Counted from the first letter of the stretch, positions 1 to 8,997 are shown. The stretch is DNA of 64,000 nt from Saprospiraceae bacterium (GCA_041392805.1 JAWKLJ010000002.1:2743001-2807000); one strand, 5' to 3'. Made by a program: numbers and translations. Notes: generated by a model not told the origin, from the letters alone.

Positions 1-60
1 TAAACGCCCTTACCCATGCCGTTAGGTTCCTTATATTTAATTGCATTAAATTCATAGCGA

Positions 61-507
61 TTATGATTTTATGATTATCACACTGATGATCATCACCATC
101 ATCCCCATTACTTTCTTGGTGGTTATTGATTCAATTGGCATCCCAAACCAGCCAAAATGGCTAGCAATAGCAGCAAATAGAACCTGACCGGCCAGCCCAA
201 ACGTGACGGCTGTAGAAATACCCACGCGGGGAATGATATAGTAGAATAAGGTGACGGCCAGAAAGCTAAATACGCCTCCAGAAAACCACATATAAGCGGG
301 GACAGCTTGCAGTTTATCTATGCTTGGAAAATTACGAACGGTTGATATTGTGGCAACAACTGTAAAACTCGCGCTTATCACCAATGCGGTAGTGGTAGCT
401 AGCAGTGCACTGTTCAATAAGACACCCAGCCGCGCATTTATACTTCCTTGGATCACAACCATCATGCCTACCAAAAACGATAACAGAAATAAGAATGTAT
501 TATTCAT
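61..507 (-). CDS. DMT-family (YdcZ/DUF606-type) small membrane transporter
   Basis: This encodes a 148-residue, almost wholly hydrophobic protein with about five membrane segments. The N-terminal segment carries the G-S-I-N-A-R-L-G pattern typical of the YdcZ/DUF606 branch of the drug/metabolite transporter superfamily, whose members are about 140-150 residues long and probably export small metabolites. I chose the ATG at 507 because it gives the compact M-N-N-T-F-L-F start and leaves an 8-nt gap to the upstream hydrolase gene; an in-frame ATG at 561 would overlap that gene. It shares direction and tight spacing with the cyclase-type hydrolase, so the two may form an operon in which it moves the substrate or product. 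The substrate is unknown. Confidence 0.75.
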   Translation of the reverse strand: MNNTFLFLLSFLVGMMVVIQGSINARLGVLLNSALLATTTALVISASFTVVATISTVRNFPSIDKLQAVPAYMWFSGGVFSFLAVTLFYYIIPRVGISTAVTFGLAGQVLFAAIASHFGWFGMPIESITTKKVMGMMVMIISVIIIKS

Positions 508-514
508 AGCCTGG

Positions 515-1492
515 TTATTTTGAAGTGATTGGGATAGCGATAGGACGCATAGGAGAGCCACTGGCTCCTCTCAGTTTCAGCGATGCTGCGATAAAAGCAA
601 ATTCGTATACTTTATCTTTAGCTAACTCTTCCAAAAATAGCTGTTCGATGAACATCACACCTTTTTCAGCAAGCAGATAGGTATGTACCGGCACCCAGTT
701 ATCCTCCCTTTCAGGAGGAAATGCTTCAAAACTGAGATTATCAGCACCAAGCAGCATAACGCCTTGGTCTTCCACTAACCATGTTACTGCATCAAGACTG
801 ATTCCGGGATAGTTATGGAGATAGTGGTCGGCATTTTCGTAGTGCTGAGCTTGCCCAGTCCGTATCAATACTATATCCCCTTTTACCAATGTAATGCCTT
901 GTTTATTCAGTGTCTTTTGCAAATCATTGGCTGAAATGCGGTAGTTTTCAGGAAGAGATCCTTTGAACGCTTCAACGTCAATAAGTACGCCTCTTCCTAT
1001 GACGGGAGGAATGGTCTCGGCTCCTGTTCTTTTCCATCCCTTGTTACCGAGGTATTCTTCGGGTGTAAAGCCATTCCATATTTTTCCATTCAATCCAAAA
1101 TGGTTTAGCGCATCAATATGTGTACCCATATGAGTATACATAGAAATGGCATCCCCAGTGTAGCTCACCTTTCGGTTCATTTTCTCACCCAAATTGTTTG
1201 GGTTGTCCACAATAGTTCCGTGAGGCGTGTGAGTAAGCCAATATTGATAACCTGGATCGCCCAGCGAATGAAAACTAGGCATTCCTACAAAATACTCTAC
1301 GCTGAGATCATAGGTTTTACCAGACTTGATTTGGGACAAAACCTGGAGACGTGTGGCGTCTGTCATCATATTCAGGGTGCCGATTTCATCTTCGACTCCC
1401 CATGGACTTTTACCCACAGTTTCTTTTTGTTGAGCTACAGCTTTAAGCTGTACGGCAAGTAGTATCCATAATAAAATCTTTGTTTTTTTCAT
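515..1492 (-). CDS. Exported cyclase-family hydrolase (kynurenine-formamidase-like)
   Basis: A 325-residue protein of the cyclase/kynurenine formamidase fold (PF04199 type). The hallmark metal motif H-M-G-T-H-I-D is at about residues 121-127, followed by H131, matching the HxGTHxD...H signature that binds divalent metal. The ATG at 1492 starts a clear Sec signal peptide (K-K-T-K, then a hydrophobic stretch ending in A-V-A-Q); an upstream ATG at 1516 would bury it. Exported members of this family occur in Bacteroidota, and their substrates (amides, lactones or cyclic compounds) are mostly unproven. The DMT transporter gene follows after 8 nt. The family call is firm; the substrate is not determined. 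Confidence 0.8.
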   Translation of the reverse strand: MKKTKILLWILLAVQLKAVAQQKETVGKSPWGVEDEIGTLNMMTDATRLQVLSQIKSGKTYDLSVEYFVGMPSFHSLGDPGYQYWLTHTPHGTIVDNPNNLGEKMNRKVSYTGDAISMYTHMGTHIDALNHFGLNGKIWNGFTPEEYLGNKGWKRTGAETIPPVIGRGVLIDVEAFKGSLPENYRISANDLQKTLNKQGITLVKGDIVLIRTGQAQHYENADHYLHNYPGISLDAVTWLVEDQGVMLLGADNLSFEAFPPEREDNWVPVHTYLLAEKGVMFIEQLFLEELAKDKVYEFAFIAASLKLRGASGSPMRPIAIPITSK

Positions 1493-1553
1493 GATTTGAA
1501 TATTTTGTTTGTGCAAATATCCAAACCATGCTAGTCGATTTCATTAAGGTATC

Positions 1554-2138
1554 TTAAGAAAGCTTGCGACCGATATTTTTTCGAATAGCACTCAGGTGTT
1601 CAGGGGTTATTCCCAAATAGGAAGCAATCATGTATTGGGGGATTTGCTGTTCCATTACCCTGTATCGTTTCACAAAATCAGAATAGCGTTCTTCGGCAGT
1701 TTGACTCATCGCGTGAATGGTTCGCTCCTGAAGCGCTACATAACCATGCTGCGTTTTTATCCTGAAAAAGCGGTCCATCATATGGATTTGGTCAAATAAC
1801 TCATTTAAACGATCTCTGTGAATTTGTAGGACAACGCTATCAGATATGGCCTGCATGAAATAGGTGGCGGGTTTTTCGGTGAGGTAAGCATACAGGTCAT
1901 TCATCCACCACCCTTTTATACCGAACTGAAGAATATGTTCCTTTCCGGATTCATCAATATCATATAGCTTGAGGCAGCCTTTAGCTATAAATCGCATATG
2001 ATTAACGTATTCTCCTTTTTGGAGCAAAAAATGTTTTTTTTTTAGCGCAATAGGTTTGAAGGCATTCTTGATCAATAGCGAATCGGCTTCCTTTAGTGGA
2101 ACCAGTTCCTTAATATTTTGAATTAACAATTCATGCAT
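1554..2138 (-). CDS. Crp/Fnr-family transcriptional regulator
   Basis: A 194-residue protein with a cyclic-nucleotide-binding-type beta barrel (about residues 20-120, with the pattern L-Q-K-G-E-Y-V-N-H-M-R-F-I-A-K-G-C near residue 40-55) and a short C-terminal helix-turn-helix ending in Y-L-G-I-T-P-E-H-L-S-A-I-R-K. This arrangement is typical of the Crp/Fnr regulators common in Bacteroidota. No Cys cluster for an iron-sulfur centre is visible, so it is not an Fnr-like oxygen sensor; the ligand is unknown. It lies directly upstream of, and in the same direction as, the cyclase hydrolase and transporter genes, 61 nt from the hydrolase start, so it may control them. Confidence 0.85.
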   Translation of the reverse strand: MHELLIQNIKELVPLKEADSLLIKNAFKPIALKKKHFLLQKGEYVNHMRFIAKGCLKLYDIDESGKEHILQFGIKGWWMNDLYAYLTEKPATYFMQAISDSVVLQIHRDRLNELFDQIHMMDRFFRIKTQHGYVALQERTIHAMSQTAEERYSDFVKRYRVMEQQIPQYMIASYLGITPEHLSAIRKNIGRKLS

Positions 2139-2239
2139 CTCTAATCAACTAATAGAGTGAATCTAGTTCATATTCCGATTAGGTTTTGCTTGTGCACAAC
2201 GGCATCGACTGGTTTAACAAGAAAACACCCAATAAATAC

Positions 2240-2304
2240 GAAGTCGGAAATGGGAAACTTTTTAGTTTTTCCCACTTCCCACTTCCGACTTCCGACTTCC
2301 CACT
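2240..2304 (-). repeat. GGGAAGTGGGAA-type hairpin, copy A (possible terminator of aldolase gene)
   Basis: The left arm 2240-2256 pairs with 2276-2292 at 16 of 17 positions. Further TTCCCACTT/TTCCGACTT modules extend the right arm to 2304. It begins right at the stop codon of the aldolase gene and could act as its terminator. Related hairpins lie at 32989-33058 and 40689-40772. Confidence 0.6.
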
Positions 2305-3387
2305 TTATGCATTGCGATTGATGCAATTGAGGTCTTCAAAAGCACCTTTCAAGCGATTTACAAAAGTAACTTCACCTGCGCGCAGCCACTGACGCGGATC
2401 GTAGTATTTCTTATTGGGTGAATCCGGTCCATCTGGGCTTCCGATTTGTGATTGCAAATAAGCTTTTTTGGCCTCGTAGTAATCTCTTACGCCTTCCCAG
2501 TAAGCCCACTGCATATCGGTATCAATATTCATTTTTACCGCACCATATTCAATGGCTTCTCTGATTTCTGCCTGAGAAGATCCAGAACCACCGTGGAAGA
2601 CAAAATTGATAGGGTTATCTGCGGTTTTGAATTTATCTTTGATGTAATCTTGAGAATTTTTCAAAATGATCGGGCGCAGTTCCACATTGCCGGGTTTGTA
2701 TACCCCATGCACATTGCCAAATGCCGCAGCAATGGTAAAACGGTGACTGATTTTGCTTAGCGCCTGGTAGGCATAAGCCACCTCTTCAGGTTGCGTATAC
2801 AAACGAGAGCTATCTACATCGGAATTGTCAACCCCATCTTCTTCTCCACCGGTCACACCCAACTCAATTTCCAGGGTCATGCCAATTTTGGACATGCGCT
2901 CCAGGAATTTAGCCGAAACTTCAATGTTCTCATGGATAGGTTCCTCTGAGAAATCCAACATATGGGAGCTATATAAAGGATATCCCCTAGACGCAAAGAA
3001 TTTTTCGCCAGCATCTAAAAGCCCTTCAATCCAGGGTAGCAATTTCATGGCGCAGTGATCAGTGTGCAAGATCACGGGCACACCATAGGCTTCGGCCATG
3101 GTATGGACATGCATCGCACCAGAAATACCTCCTAAGATAGCTGCTTTCTGATTTTCATTAGAAAGGGTTTTACCTGCAAAAAAGGAAGCACCTCCGTTAG
3201 AAAACTGGATGATTACGGGAGAATTGACTGCTTTTGCTGTTTCTAAAACGGCATTTACGGAGTTCGTACCAATCACATTCACCGCAGGAAGTGCGAAATT
3301 GTTTTCATTTGCATAATTCAATAGTTCGGTTACTTCTTCGCCATGCAAAACGCCTGAGCGAAACCGAGTGGATGTAGCAGTAGACAT
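2305..3387 (-). CDS. fbaA: Class II fructose-bisphosphate aldolase
   Basis: A 360-residue zinc-dependent aldolase that reversibly splits fructose 1,6-bisphosphate into dihydroxyacetone phosphate and glyceraldehyde 3-phosphate in glycolysis and gluconeogenesis. The length matches the class IIA FbaA type (about 359 residues). Catalytic and metal residues are in place: H-T-D-H at 108-111 (D110, H111), N-V-H-G at 225-228 (H227), F-H-G-G-S-G-S from 264 (H265) and N-I-D-T-D near 287-291. It is a cytosolic enzyme with no signal peptide. It appears monocistronic, with a hairpin immediately behind its stop codon and a structured inverted-repeat element upstream. Confidence 0.97.
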   Translation of the reverse strand: MSTATSTRFRSGVLHGEEVTELLNYANENNFALPAVNVIGTNSVNAVLETAKAVNSPVIIQFSNGGASFFAGKTLSNENQKAAILGGISGAMHVHTMAEAYGVPVILHTDHCAMKLLPWIEGLLDAGEKFFASRGYPLYSSHMLDFSEEPIHENIEVSAKFLERMSKIGMTLEIELGVTGGEEDGVDNSDVDSSRLYTQPEEVAYAYQALSKISHRFTIAAAFGNVHGVYKPGNVELRPIILKNSQDYIKDKFKTADNPINFVFHGGSGSSQAEIREAIEYGAVKMNIDTDMQWAYWEGVRDYYEAKKAYLQSQIGSPDGPDSPNKKYYDPRQWLRAGEVTFVNRLKGAFEDLNCINRNA

Positions 3388-3757
3388 AAATTATTAAAGT
3401 TTATAGTTAAATCAAAGATGATTGGCTAGGGCTTAGAGCATGTTTGGAGGTCACCTTTTGGGCTAAAAACCATCTCTTTTTCGCTGATACTTCGTTGCTT
3501 TTTTCGTCCGTACCTAAGGGTATGCACTTCAAAAAGCGCCTTGTCTCATCAAAAAATTGACGCTTTTTATCGACAAAAGCGACCTCCAAACATGCTCTAA
3601 AGGCTTCTTTGAAGCGCTAAAATTGTTAAAGTTGGCATAAGGTTGCGCGAAAATACCTAAACTCTGCCGATTTTAATCCAACTTAGGTCGGATATTGTTG
3701 CAATAATTACAGAATATCTTTAGTTTGCCTAAGTATTTCTCATAAAACAACCAAATT
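3388..3757. other. Intergenic region with 168-bp inverted-repeat element
   Basis: This 370-bp divergent gap holds the inverted-repeat element at 3433-3600. The remaining AT-rich part, 3601-3757, presumably carries the promoter of the subtilase gene. A possible weak -33/-7 pair (ATTG near 3692, TATCTTTA near 3714) is seen, but its spacing is poor. I see no credible gene in it. Confidence 0.5.
3433..3600. repeat. 168-bp element with perfect 20-bp terminal inverted repeats (MITE-like)
   Basis: The bases 3433-3452 (starting TTAGAGCATG) are the exact reverse complement of 3581-3600. Just inside, CTTTTG and TAAAAA blocks recur on both sides, so the pairing extends imperfectly. The internal part contains a near-palindrome around TACCTAAGGGTA (3511-3522). 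There is no transposase. It could be a miniature inverted-repeat element or a long structured RNA/terminator. Confidence 0.65.
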
Positions 3758-5296
3758 ATGTTCTCGACTGGCATTTTATCCATTGGATTTATCGTAGCGG
3801 CAGTGGCACTGCCATTGTGGTTTTGGGCGCAATCTAGTGCTAAGAAAGCGGCATTTTTTCGCAACCTATTGTGGTTAGGTTTAGGTGCTTATATTGTGGG
3901 GGTGTCTTTGGCGCCTGCTATGACTAGCGCCAAGTTTTCTGTTGCCTTCCGGGACTTTTTGGTATTGGCTGCCATTGGGTTAGCTTCTAATTTTTTGGTA
4001 AAAAACCGGGTCCTCTTTTTTATCACCGCTATTTTAGGTATGATTTCCTTGGGTATATATTATAAAAACATCTTAATGCCTTCCTTTGCTTTAAGTCAGT
4101 CTCAAAATATTCCCTTGGATGAAAATGGAGAACTGCTTGTAGAAGTATCTGAAGGAAAGAGCCTCGCCGCCTTGCAGCCAATTTTGGAGGAATATAATAT
4201 AAGTATATCGCAAGCCTTTTTCCCTGCCGACAAGGCATCTACCGAATTAGATGACTACTACTTGCTCGATATCCCGAGTCATCAAATCGCACATTTGGCG
4301 GCTATTAAAGCGGCATTGGAAAAGACAGGTATAATAGATTGGCAGGAGGAAAATGAAATGGTCGCTTTGGATGACCCCGCCAGTGAAAACAAGACAGGAA
4401 GGATCAATAAAAAATTTGGTATCAATGACCCGGGTGTTGAGCAACTTTGGAGTTTTGAGGCCATGGAGATGGATAAATTGTATGATTATATTGATGCCAA
4501 TCAAATCAAACCCAAGAAAAAAGCACTTATTGCGATCTTAGATACCGGCGTGGATGCCAATCACGAAGACCTGAATTCCGTTTACAAGTCTACTCAAAAA
4601 AAATACGATGATGACCCTCGCGGTCATGGAACCCACTGTGCCGGTATCGCTGCTGCCGTTTCCAATAATGGAATTGGTGTAGCCTCCTATTCCCGGGACA
4701 ACCGATTTGTTGAGGTGACCAGTATTAAAGTATTGAGTTCTTCGGGAATGGGTACCCAGCAGACCATCATCAACGGTATTCTGGAAGCAGCAGATAAAAA
4801 CGCAGATGTGATCTCTATGTCCTTGGGTGGCATGTCTACTACGACTCGCCAGCGTGCCTATTCCAAAGCGGTAAAGTATGCTTTAAACAAAGGGGCCATT
4901 GTTTTGGCAGCGGCAGGTAACTCCAATCGCAATGCGAAAGATTATGCCCCCGTAAATGCAGAGGGTATGATCGGGGTGAGTGCGGTTGATTCCGATTTAA
5001 ATCGTGCGGTATTCTCCAATTTTGTACAGGACATTAGTATGGGAATTGCAGCGCCTGGTGTAGACATCTATTCGACCAAACCTTCGAACACCTATGCCGT
5101 TCATAGTGGTACCTCTATGGCAACACCTTATGCGGCCGGATTGGTGGGCGTAATGAAAAGTATCCAACCTAAATTAACGAATAAGGAAGTCTTCAAGATC
5201 TTAAACAGAACCGGCAAGACCACTAAAGCATCATCCGAAACAGGTAAATTTATTTACCCCTATGCAGCGATAAAGGCATTGGCGGAAGCCAAGTAA
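3758..5296 (+). CDS. Membrane-anchored S8 family serine peptidase (subtilase)
   Basis: A 512-residue subtilisin-type protease. The catalytic triad is D262 (in A-I-L-D-T-G-V), H290 (in R-G-H-G-T-H-C-A-G) and S453 (in S-G-T-S-M-A-T-P), with the oxyanion Asn N388 in A-A-G-N-S. Unusually, the first 105 or so residues are three to four hydrophobic membrane segments rather than a simple signal peptide. A prodomain-like stretch at about 125-205 follows, so the protease domain is probably held at the inner membrane facing the periplasm. No T9SS sorting domain is visible at the C terminus. The gene stands alone and converges on coaE with a shared hairpin terminator. The peptidase call is firm; substrates are unknown. 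Confidence 0.93.
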   Translation: MFSTGILSIGFIVAAVALPLWFWAQSSAKKAAFFRNLLWLGLGAYIVGVSLAPAMTSAKFSVAFRDFLVLAAIGLASNFLVKNRVLFFITAILGMISLGIYYKNILMPSFALSQSQNIPLDENGELLVEVSEGKSLAALQPILEEYNISISQAFFPADKASTELDDYYLLDIPSHQIAHLAAIKAALEKTGIIDWQEENEMVALDDPASENKTGRINKKFGINDPGVEQLWSFEAMEMDKLYDYIDANQIKPKKKALIAILDTGVDANHEDLNSVYKSTQKKYDDDPRGHGTHCAGIAAAVSNNGIGVASYSRDNRFVEVTSIKVLSSSGMGTQQTIINGILEAADKNADVISMSLGGMSTTTRQRAYSKAVKYALNKGAIVLAAAGNSNRNAKDYAPVNAEGMIGVSAVDSDLNRAVFSNFVQDISMGIAAPGVDIYSTKPSNTYAVHSGTSMATPYAAGLVGVMKSIQPKLTNKEVFKILNRTGKTTKASSETGKFIYPYAAIKALAEAK

Positions 5297-5308
5297 TTAC
5301 CTCGCCTC

Positions 5309-5341
5309 AAGCATCGGAAGTTGGCTAGCCTTCCGATGCTT
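5309..5341. terminator. Bidirectional hairpin terminator between subtilase gene and coaE
   Basis: AAGCATCGGAAG (5309-5320) pairs perfectly with CTTCCGATGCTT (5330-5341), giving a 12-bp stem and a 9-nt loop. It lies 13 nt after the subtilase stop and overlaps the last codons of convergent coaE, so it can serve both strands. Confidence 0.7.
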
Positions 5342-5927
5342 TGATAAGCTGTTGATGAATCTGCATCACCTGCTGAATAAGCGAATGTTCGCCATCATTT
5401 ATGATGACAAAGTCAGCCTTGGCTACTTTCTCCGCTTCGGGCATCTGGTTGGCTATTCTGTCCGCCACTGCTTCCCGAGGGAGGCCATCCCTTTCCATGA
5501 CCCGTTGTATCCGAAGCTCCTCCGGTGCCGTTACCACAATGATTTTGTCGAGGTATTTATCACTGCCACTTTCGTAAATGAGCGCGGCTTCCTTCAAGGT
5601 ATAAGGTGCACCCAGCTGAAATTGCTCCTGTTGCCAGTTTTCGCCATCAATAAACACGGCAGGATGGACAAGCGCATTTAGCTTATGAAGTTTTTTAGGA
5701 ATTTTGAAGACGATACCACTGATATGTGACCGATTGAGTTGGCCATTTTCATCAAAAGCCTTTTCTCCAAACAAATTTTGAATACCAATTCTAATAACAG
5801 GAGAGTTGACCATCAACCACTTTGCTCGTTCATCCGCGTAATAAATAGGAACGCCCAAGGTTTCAAAGATTTTGCAAACCGTTGTCTTTCCACTTCCTAT
5901 CCCACCTGTAATTCCTATTTTTATCAT
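5325..5927 (-). CDS. coaE: Dephospho-CoA kinase
   Basis: A 200-residue P-loop kinase that phosphorylates the 3'-hydroxyl of dephospho-CoA, the last step of coenzyme A synthesis. The start M-I-K-I-G-I-T-G-G-I-G-S-G-K-T puts the Walker A motif at residues 8-15. The family-typical Y-Y-A-D-E-R-A-K segment follows near residues 28-35, and V-T-A-P-E-E-L-R-I-Q-R-V-M-x-R-D near the middle. I chose the ATG at 5927; a GTG three codons upstream (5936) is the only longer alternative. It is a cytosolic housekeeping gene, and its 3' end lies in the shared terminator with the subtilase. Confidence 0.95.
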   Translation of the reverse strand: MIKIGITGGIGSGKTTVCKIFETLGVPIYYADERAKWLMVNSPVIRIGIQNLFGEKAFDENGQLNRSHISGIVFKIPKKLHKLNALVHPAVFIDGENWQQEQFQLGAPYTLKEAALIYESGSDKYLDKIIVVTAPEELRIQRVMERDGLPREAVADRIANQMPEAEKVAKADFVIINDGEHSLIQQVMQIHQQLIKASEG

Positions 5928-5995
5928 GATATCCACATTAAATTTTTATTTAATGATAATTTCTGCTATATTAGCGAAGTCAAAATGCTTCGCTA

Positions 5996-7012
5996 TTGGC
6001 TAAATACCTAAAACCTTTGGTTTTATTTTTTTTTCTGTTGAGTGTGTTTTCCTCTACCGCTCAAGATATACACTTTTCACAATTTTACAACAACCCATTA
6101 TACCTAAATCCCGCACTTAGTGGTGTCTTTGCTGGTGACCAACGATTTACAGCTATTTATCGAAACCAATGGGCCGATGTACCTGTGCCCTATATGACCC
6201 TTTCTGGTTCATATGATGAAAAATGGTATTTGCCTGGTTTAAATAATGGCCGATTGGGTTGGGGACTTGCTTTCCTTCGGGATCAAGCAGGGGATGGTGA
6301 TTTGAGTTGGAGTTTCCTGCAAGGGACAATGGCTTATACGCACCAATTGGAGGAGCAAACATTCCTAAGTGTCGGTTTTCAGGTAGCTATGGGGCAGCGG
6401 GCTTTTGACCCGGATCAATTATTTTTTGGTGATCAATTCAATGGAGACGTTTTTGATCCCTCCTTGCCAACCTTAGATGGCTTTGACCGGACAGCAGCGG
6501 CCTTCTTCAATCTTGGGGCAGGCCTTAACGTTTATCATGCAGCAAAGAAGGAGAGAAGTGCCGTGTATGGCGGGTTTTCTTATGCTAACTTAAATCGGCC
6601 TGCGCTGCATTTTTCAGATAGAGAAGAGGTGAAATTAAGTGCGCGCGGCAATTTTTATGGATTTGGCCTCCTGGAGGTTAACGACGATTGGGATGTGGGC
6701 TTAAATGTGCTCTGGCATTTTCAAGGAAGTTATAAAGAAGCGGTAGTCGGTGGATTGGCAAAACTCCATTTGAAGCAAACGCCTGGAGAGGAATTGGCCC
6801 TTCAGCTTGGTTTTGGCCATCGACTCAACGATGCCATCATTGGCCACTTTGGAATGTTTTATAAAAACTGGATGGCTGCTATTAGTTATGATGTGAATAT
6901 TTCTCTTTTTAGCGTGGCCACCAATCGAAGAGGAGGACCCGAGTTGTCCATCCAACATATCATTTTCAAAGTAAAACCACCGGATGAGTTTAAATCCTGT
7001 CCAATATTTTAG
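5996..7012 (+). CDS. PorP/SprF family T9SS outer-membrane protein
   Basis: A 338-residue protein with a signal peptide (hydrophobic core followed by S-S-T-A-Q) and the family hallmark Q-D-I-H-F-S-Q-F-Y-N-N-P-L-Y-L-N-P-A-L-S-G near residues 23-43. PorP/SprF proteins are outer-membrane barrels linked to type IX secretion and cell-surface attachment. They commonly pair with a PorE-like OmpA protein, as here with the next gene 14 nt downstream. The only in-frame start that keeps the signal peptide is a TTG at 5996. An ATG at 5985 in another frame gives an 8-codon ORF that overlaps this start, which might affect translation. Family assignment is strong; the exact T9SS client is unknown. Confidence 0.88.
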   Translation: MAKYLKPLVLFFFLLSVFSSTAQDIHFSQFYNNPLYLNPALSGVFAGDQRFTAIYRNQWADVPVPYMTLSGSYDEKWYLPGLNNGRLGWGLAFLRDQAGDGDLSWSFLQGTMAYTHQLEEQTFLSVGFQVAMGQRAFDPDQLFFGDQFNGDVFDPSLPTLDGFDRTAAAFFNLGAGLNVYHAAKKERSAVYGGFSYANLNRPALHFSDREEVKLSARGNFYGFGLLEVNDDWDVGLNVLWHFQGSYKEAVVGGLAKLHLKQTPGEELALQLGFGHRLNDAIIGHFGMFYKNWMAAISYDVNISLFSVATNRRGGPELSIQHIIFKVKPPDEFKSCPIF

Positions 7013-7026
7013 CAAAATATGACGGA

Positions 7027-8997
7027 ATGAAATATTGGCTACTTTTCATACTTAGTTTCTTGGTGTTCAACGGATATGGACAATCCTTTAGCGCTTTTGA
7101 AAAGGCTGCGGAAAAGGCATTCCTCAAAAAGGATTATTATTCCGCCCTTCATCACTGGCGCAGTGCTTTGCAGCGCAAGCCAGATGACCTCCATGCCCTT
7201 TACCAATATGCGGAATCTGCTCGATTGTTTTATGCTTTTGAAACAGCAGCGGAGGCCTATGAGAAAGTGTTGAAAAATAAGGGGGCGACTGCCTTCCCAG
7301 ACACTTATTATTTTCTTGGATTGGTACAAAAGAGCTTGGGGGCCTATAACGAAGCCTATGTCGCTTTTGATACGTACCTCTCGCAAGCTGGCACTTTGAC
7401 CTTCCAACAGCAAGCTGTGTTGGAGCGCGGGGCCTGCGAAAAAGCAAAAAAGCGAATCAATGAACCTGGCCCCTTTACAGTCGCCCCTATTGCCGCTCGC
7501 ATTAATACGCCTTATTCCGAATTTGGAGCCTGGCAGCAAGGAGACACCCTCTATTATTCCTCCAATCGATTTGATCATAAAAAGGATAAATACCAGCCGA
7601 AAAGAAAGCTTTCTAAAATATTATATACAGTCGGCACTGGCCGGGGAAGAACGGTCAATAATCTAAATAGCGACACCCTTCATACCGCCCACACTGCTAT
7701 CAGTTTAAATGCTCAACGGTTTTATTATACCTCCTGCGCCTATACTTCTACGGGTGAAATTGATTGCGCCATTTATTATCGCAAAAAAAGCCGTAGAAAT
7801 CGTTGGTCTGAACAGGCTTACCTGCTTCCTTCCACCATTAATCGTAAGGGGAGTACAAATACCCAACCAGCTATAGGCTACGATTCAACCTTACAGGCGG
7901 AAGTGCTTTATTTTGTCAGTGATAGGCCAGGAGGCAAAGGTGGATTAGATATTTGGTGGTCTATTGTTGAAAAAGTAGAGAACAAGTTTTCAGAGCCGCT
8001 TAACTTTTATGGCAATACGGCTGAGGATGAGATCACCCCTTTTGTCCACAATGCACAACAGCGCCTATATTATAGTGGCAACTATCCCGAGGGTTTGGGC
8101 GGTTTTGACATTTATTACCAAGCGTTCCATCCTGACAAGGACCAAGGCCCTGCTATATCCCTTCCAACACCACTCAATAGCAGCTACAACGACATATATT
8201 TTTCCTTGCAGTCTTCGGGTGAGGCGGGATTGTTTTCCTCTAACCGGCCCGGGGAGAATTATTTAGATGCCTTGAGCAAGTCTTGTTGTAACGACATTTA
8301 TAGCTTTAAAAAAAATGTACCACCAGAAAACATAGACCCCGCGATGCCACCATTGAGTGGAACGCCTCTTCTCCCTGAATCGCCGCCCACGCCTACCTAT
8401 GAACCGCCGCCGCCGCCCACGCAATTGGCTGATTTCCTGCCATTGGCCTTGTATTTCGACAATGATGAACCCGACCCCAGAACTAGAAAAACCAAAACCA
8501 AAAAAGATTATTTATCCACTTATGAACCTTATTATGCACGTTTAGATGATTACGTGGCGGAGTACGAAGCCCTTTTTTCGGAGGAGCAAGTGCCCGAAGC
8601 AGCCGCAAAAATGGTTCAATTCTTTGAGGATAAGCTTAAGTTTGGTGCAGATAGGTTAAAACTTTTTTCCCAAATCCTCTTAACCCGTTTAAAAGCAGGG
8701 GATCAGGTTGAAATTTTTGTAAAAGGCTATACCAGTCCACGTGCCCAAAGTGATTATAATCTTTTGTTAGGAAAAAGGAGAGTAAGCTCCTTGAGCAACC
8801 ACTTTGCTAGCTATGAGGAAGGTGTATTTCAGCCCTATTTGAAAAAAGGGCAATTGATCATTACCGAAAAATCATTTGGTGAAACAACGGCGGATGAAGC
8901 CGTCAGCGATGATTTAGAGGATGTCAGGAGGTCTGTCTTTAGCATCGATGCAGCACGAGAAAGAAGGGTAGAAATTGTTGAAGTCAAACGAAATTAA
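7027..8997 (+). CDS. PorE-like OmpA family protein (TPR, PD40 repeats, OmpA domain)
   Basis: A 656-residue protein with a signal peptide (1-18), TPR-like helices (about 22-150), a propeller of WD40-like/PD40 repeats marked by L-Y-Y-S-S-N-R, Y-F-V-S-D-R-P-G-G-K-G-G and L-Y-Y-S-G-N-Y-P-E-G-L-G-G (about 160-425), a proline-rich linker (about 430-470) and a C-terminal OmpA-type peptidoglycan-binding domain (about 535-656). This order matches PorE of T9SS-bearing Bacteroidota, which ties the secretion machinery to peptidoglycan. It follows the PorP/SprF gene by 14 nt, the usual pairing, so the two are very likely co-transcribed and work together at the cell envelope. Confidence 0.87.
   Translation: MKYWLLFILSFLVFNGYGQSFSAFEKAAEKAFLKKDYYSALHHWRSALQRKPDDLHALYQYAESARLFYAFETAAEAYEKVLKNKGATAFPDTYYFLGLVQKSLGAYNEAYVAFDTYLSQAGTLTFQQQAVLERGACEKAKKRINEPGPFTVAPIAARINTPYSEFGAWQQGDTLYYSSNRFDHKKDKYQPKRKLSKILYTVGTGRGRTVNNLNSDTLHTAHTAISLNAQRFYYTSCAYTSTGEIDCAIYYRKKSRRNRWSEQAYLLPSTINRKGSTNTQPAIGYDSTLQAEVLYFVSDRPGGKGGLDIWWSIVEKVENKFSEPLNFYGNTAEDEITPFVHNAQQRLYYSGNYPEGLGGFDIYYQAFHPDKDQGPAISLPTPLNSSYNDIYFSLQSSGEAGLFSSNRPGENYLDALSKSCCNDIYSFKKNVPPENIDPAMPPLSGTPLLPESPPTPTYEPPPPPTQLADFLPLALYFDNDEPDPRTRKTKTKKDYLSTYEPYYARLDDYVAEYEALFSEEQVPEAAAKMVQFFEDKLKFGADRLKLFSQILLTRLKAGDQVEIFVKGYTSPRAQSDYNLLLGKRRVSSLSNHFASYEEGVFQPYLKKGQLIITEKSFGETTADEAVSDDLEDVRRSVFSIDAARERRVEIVEVKRN

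Noticed and set aside
1..60. Short open stretches at the window start
   Set aside because: A minus-strand frame runs off the edge from an ATG at 55, but 18 codons without context cannot support a gene call.
3407..3589. 60-codon minus-strand open frame
   Set aside because: It lies inside the 20-bp inverted-end element, so coding looks accidental to the repeat structure; no signal, motif or start context supports it.
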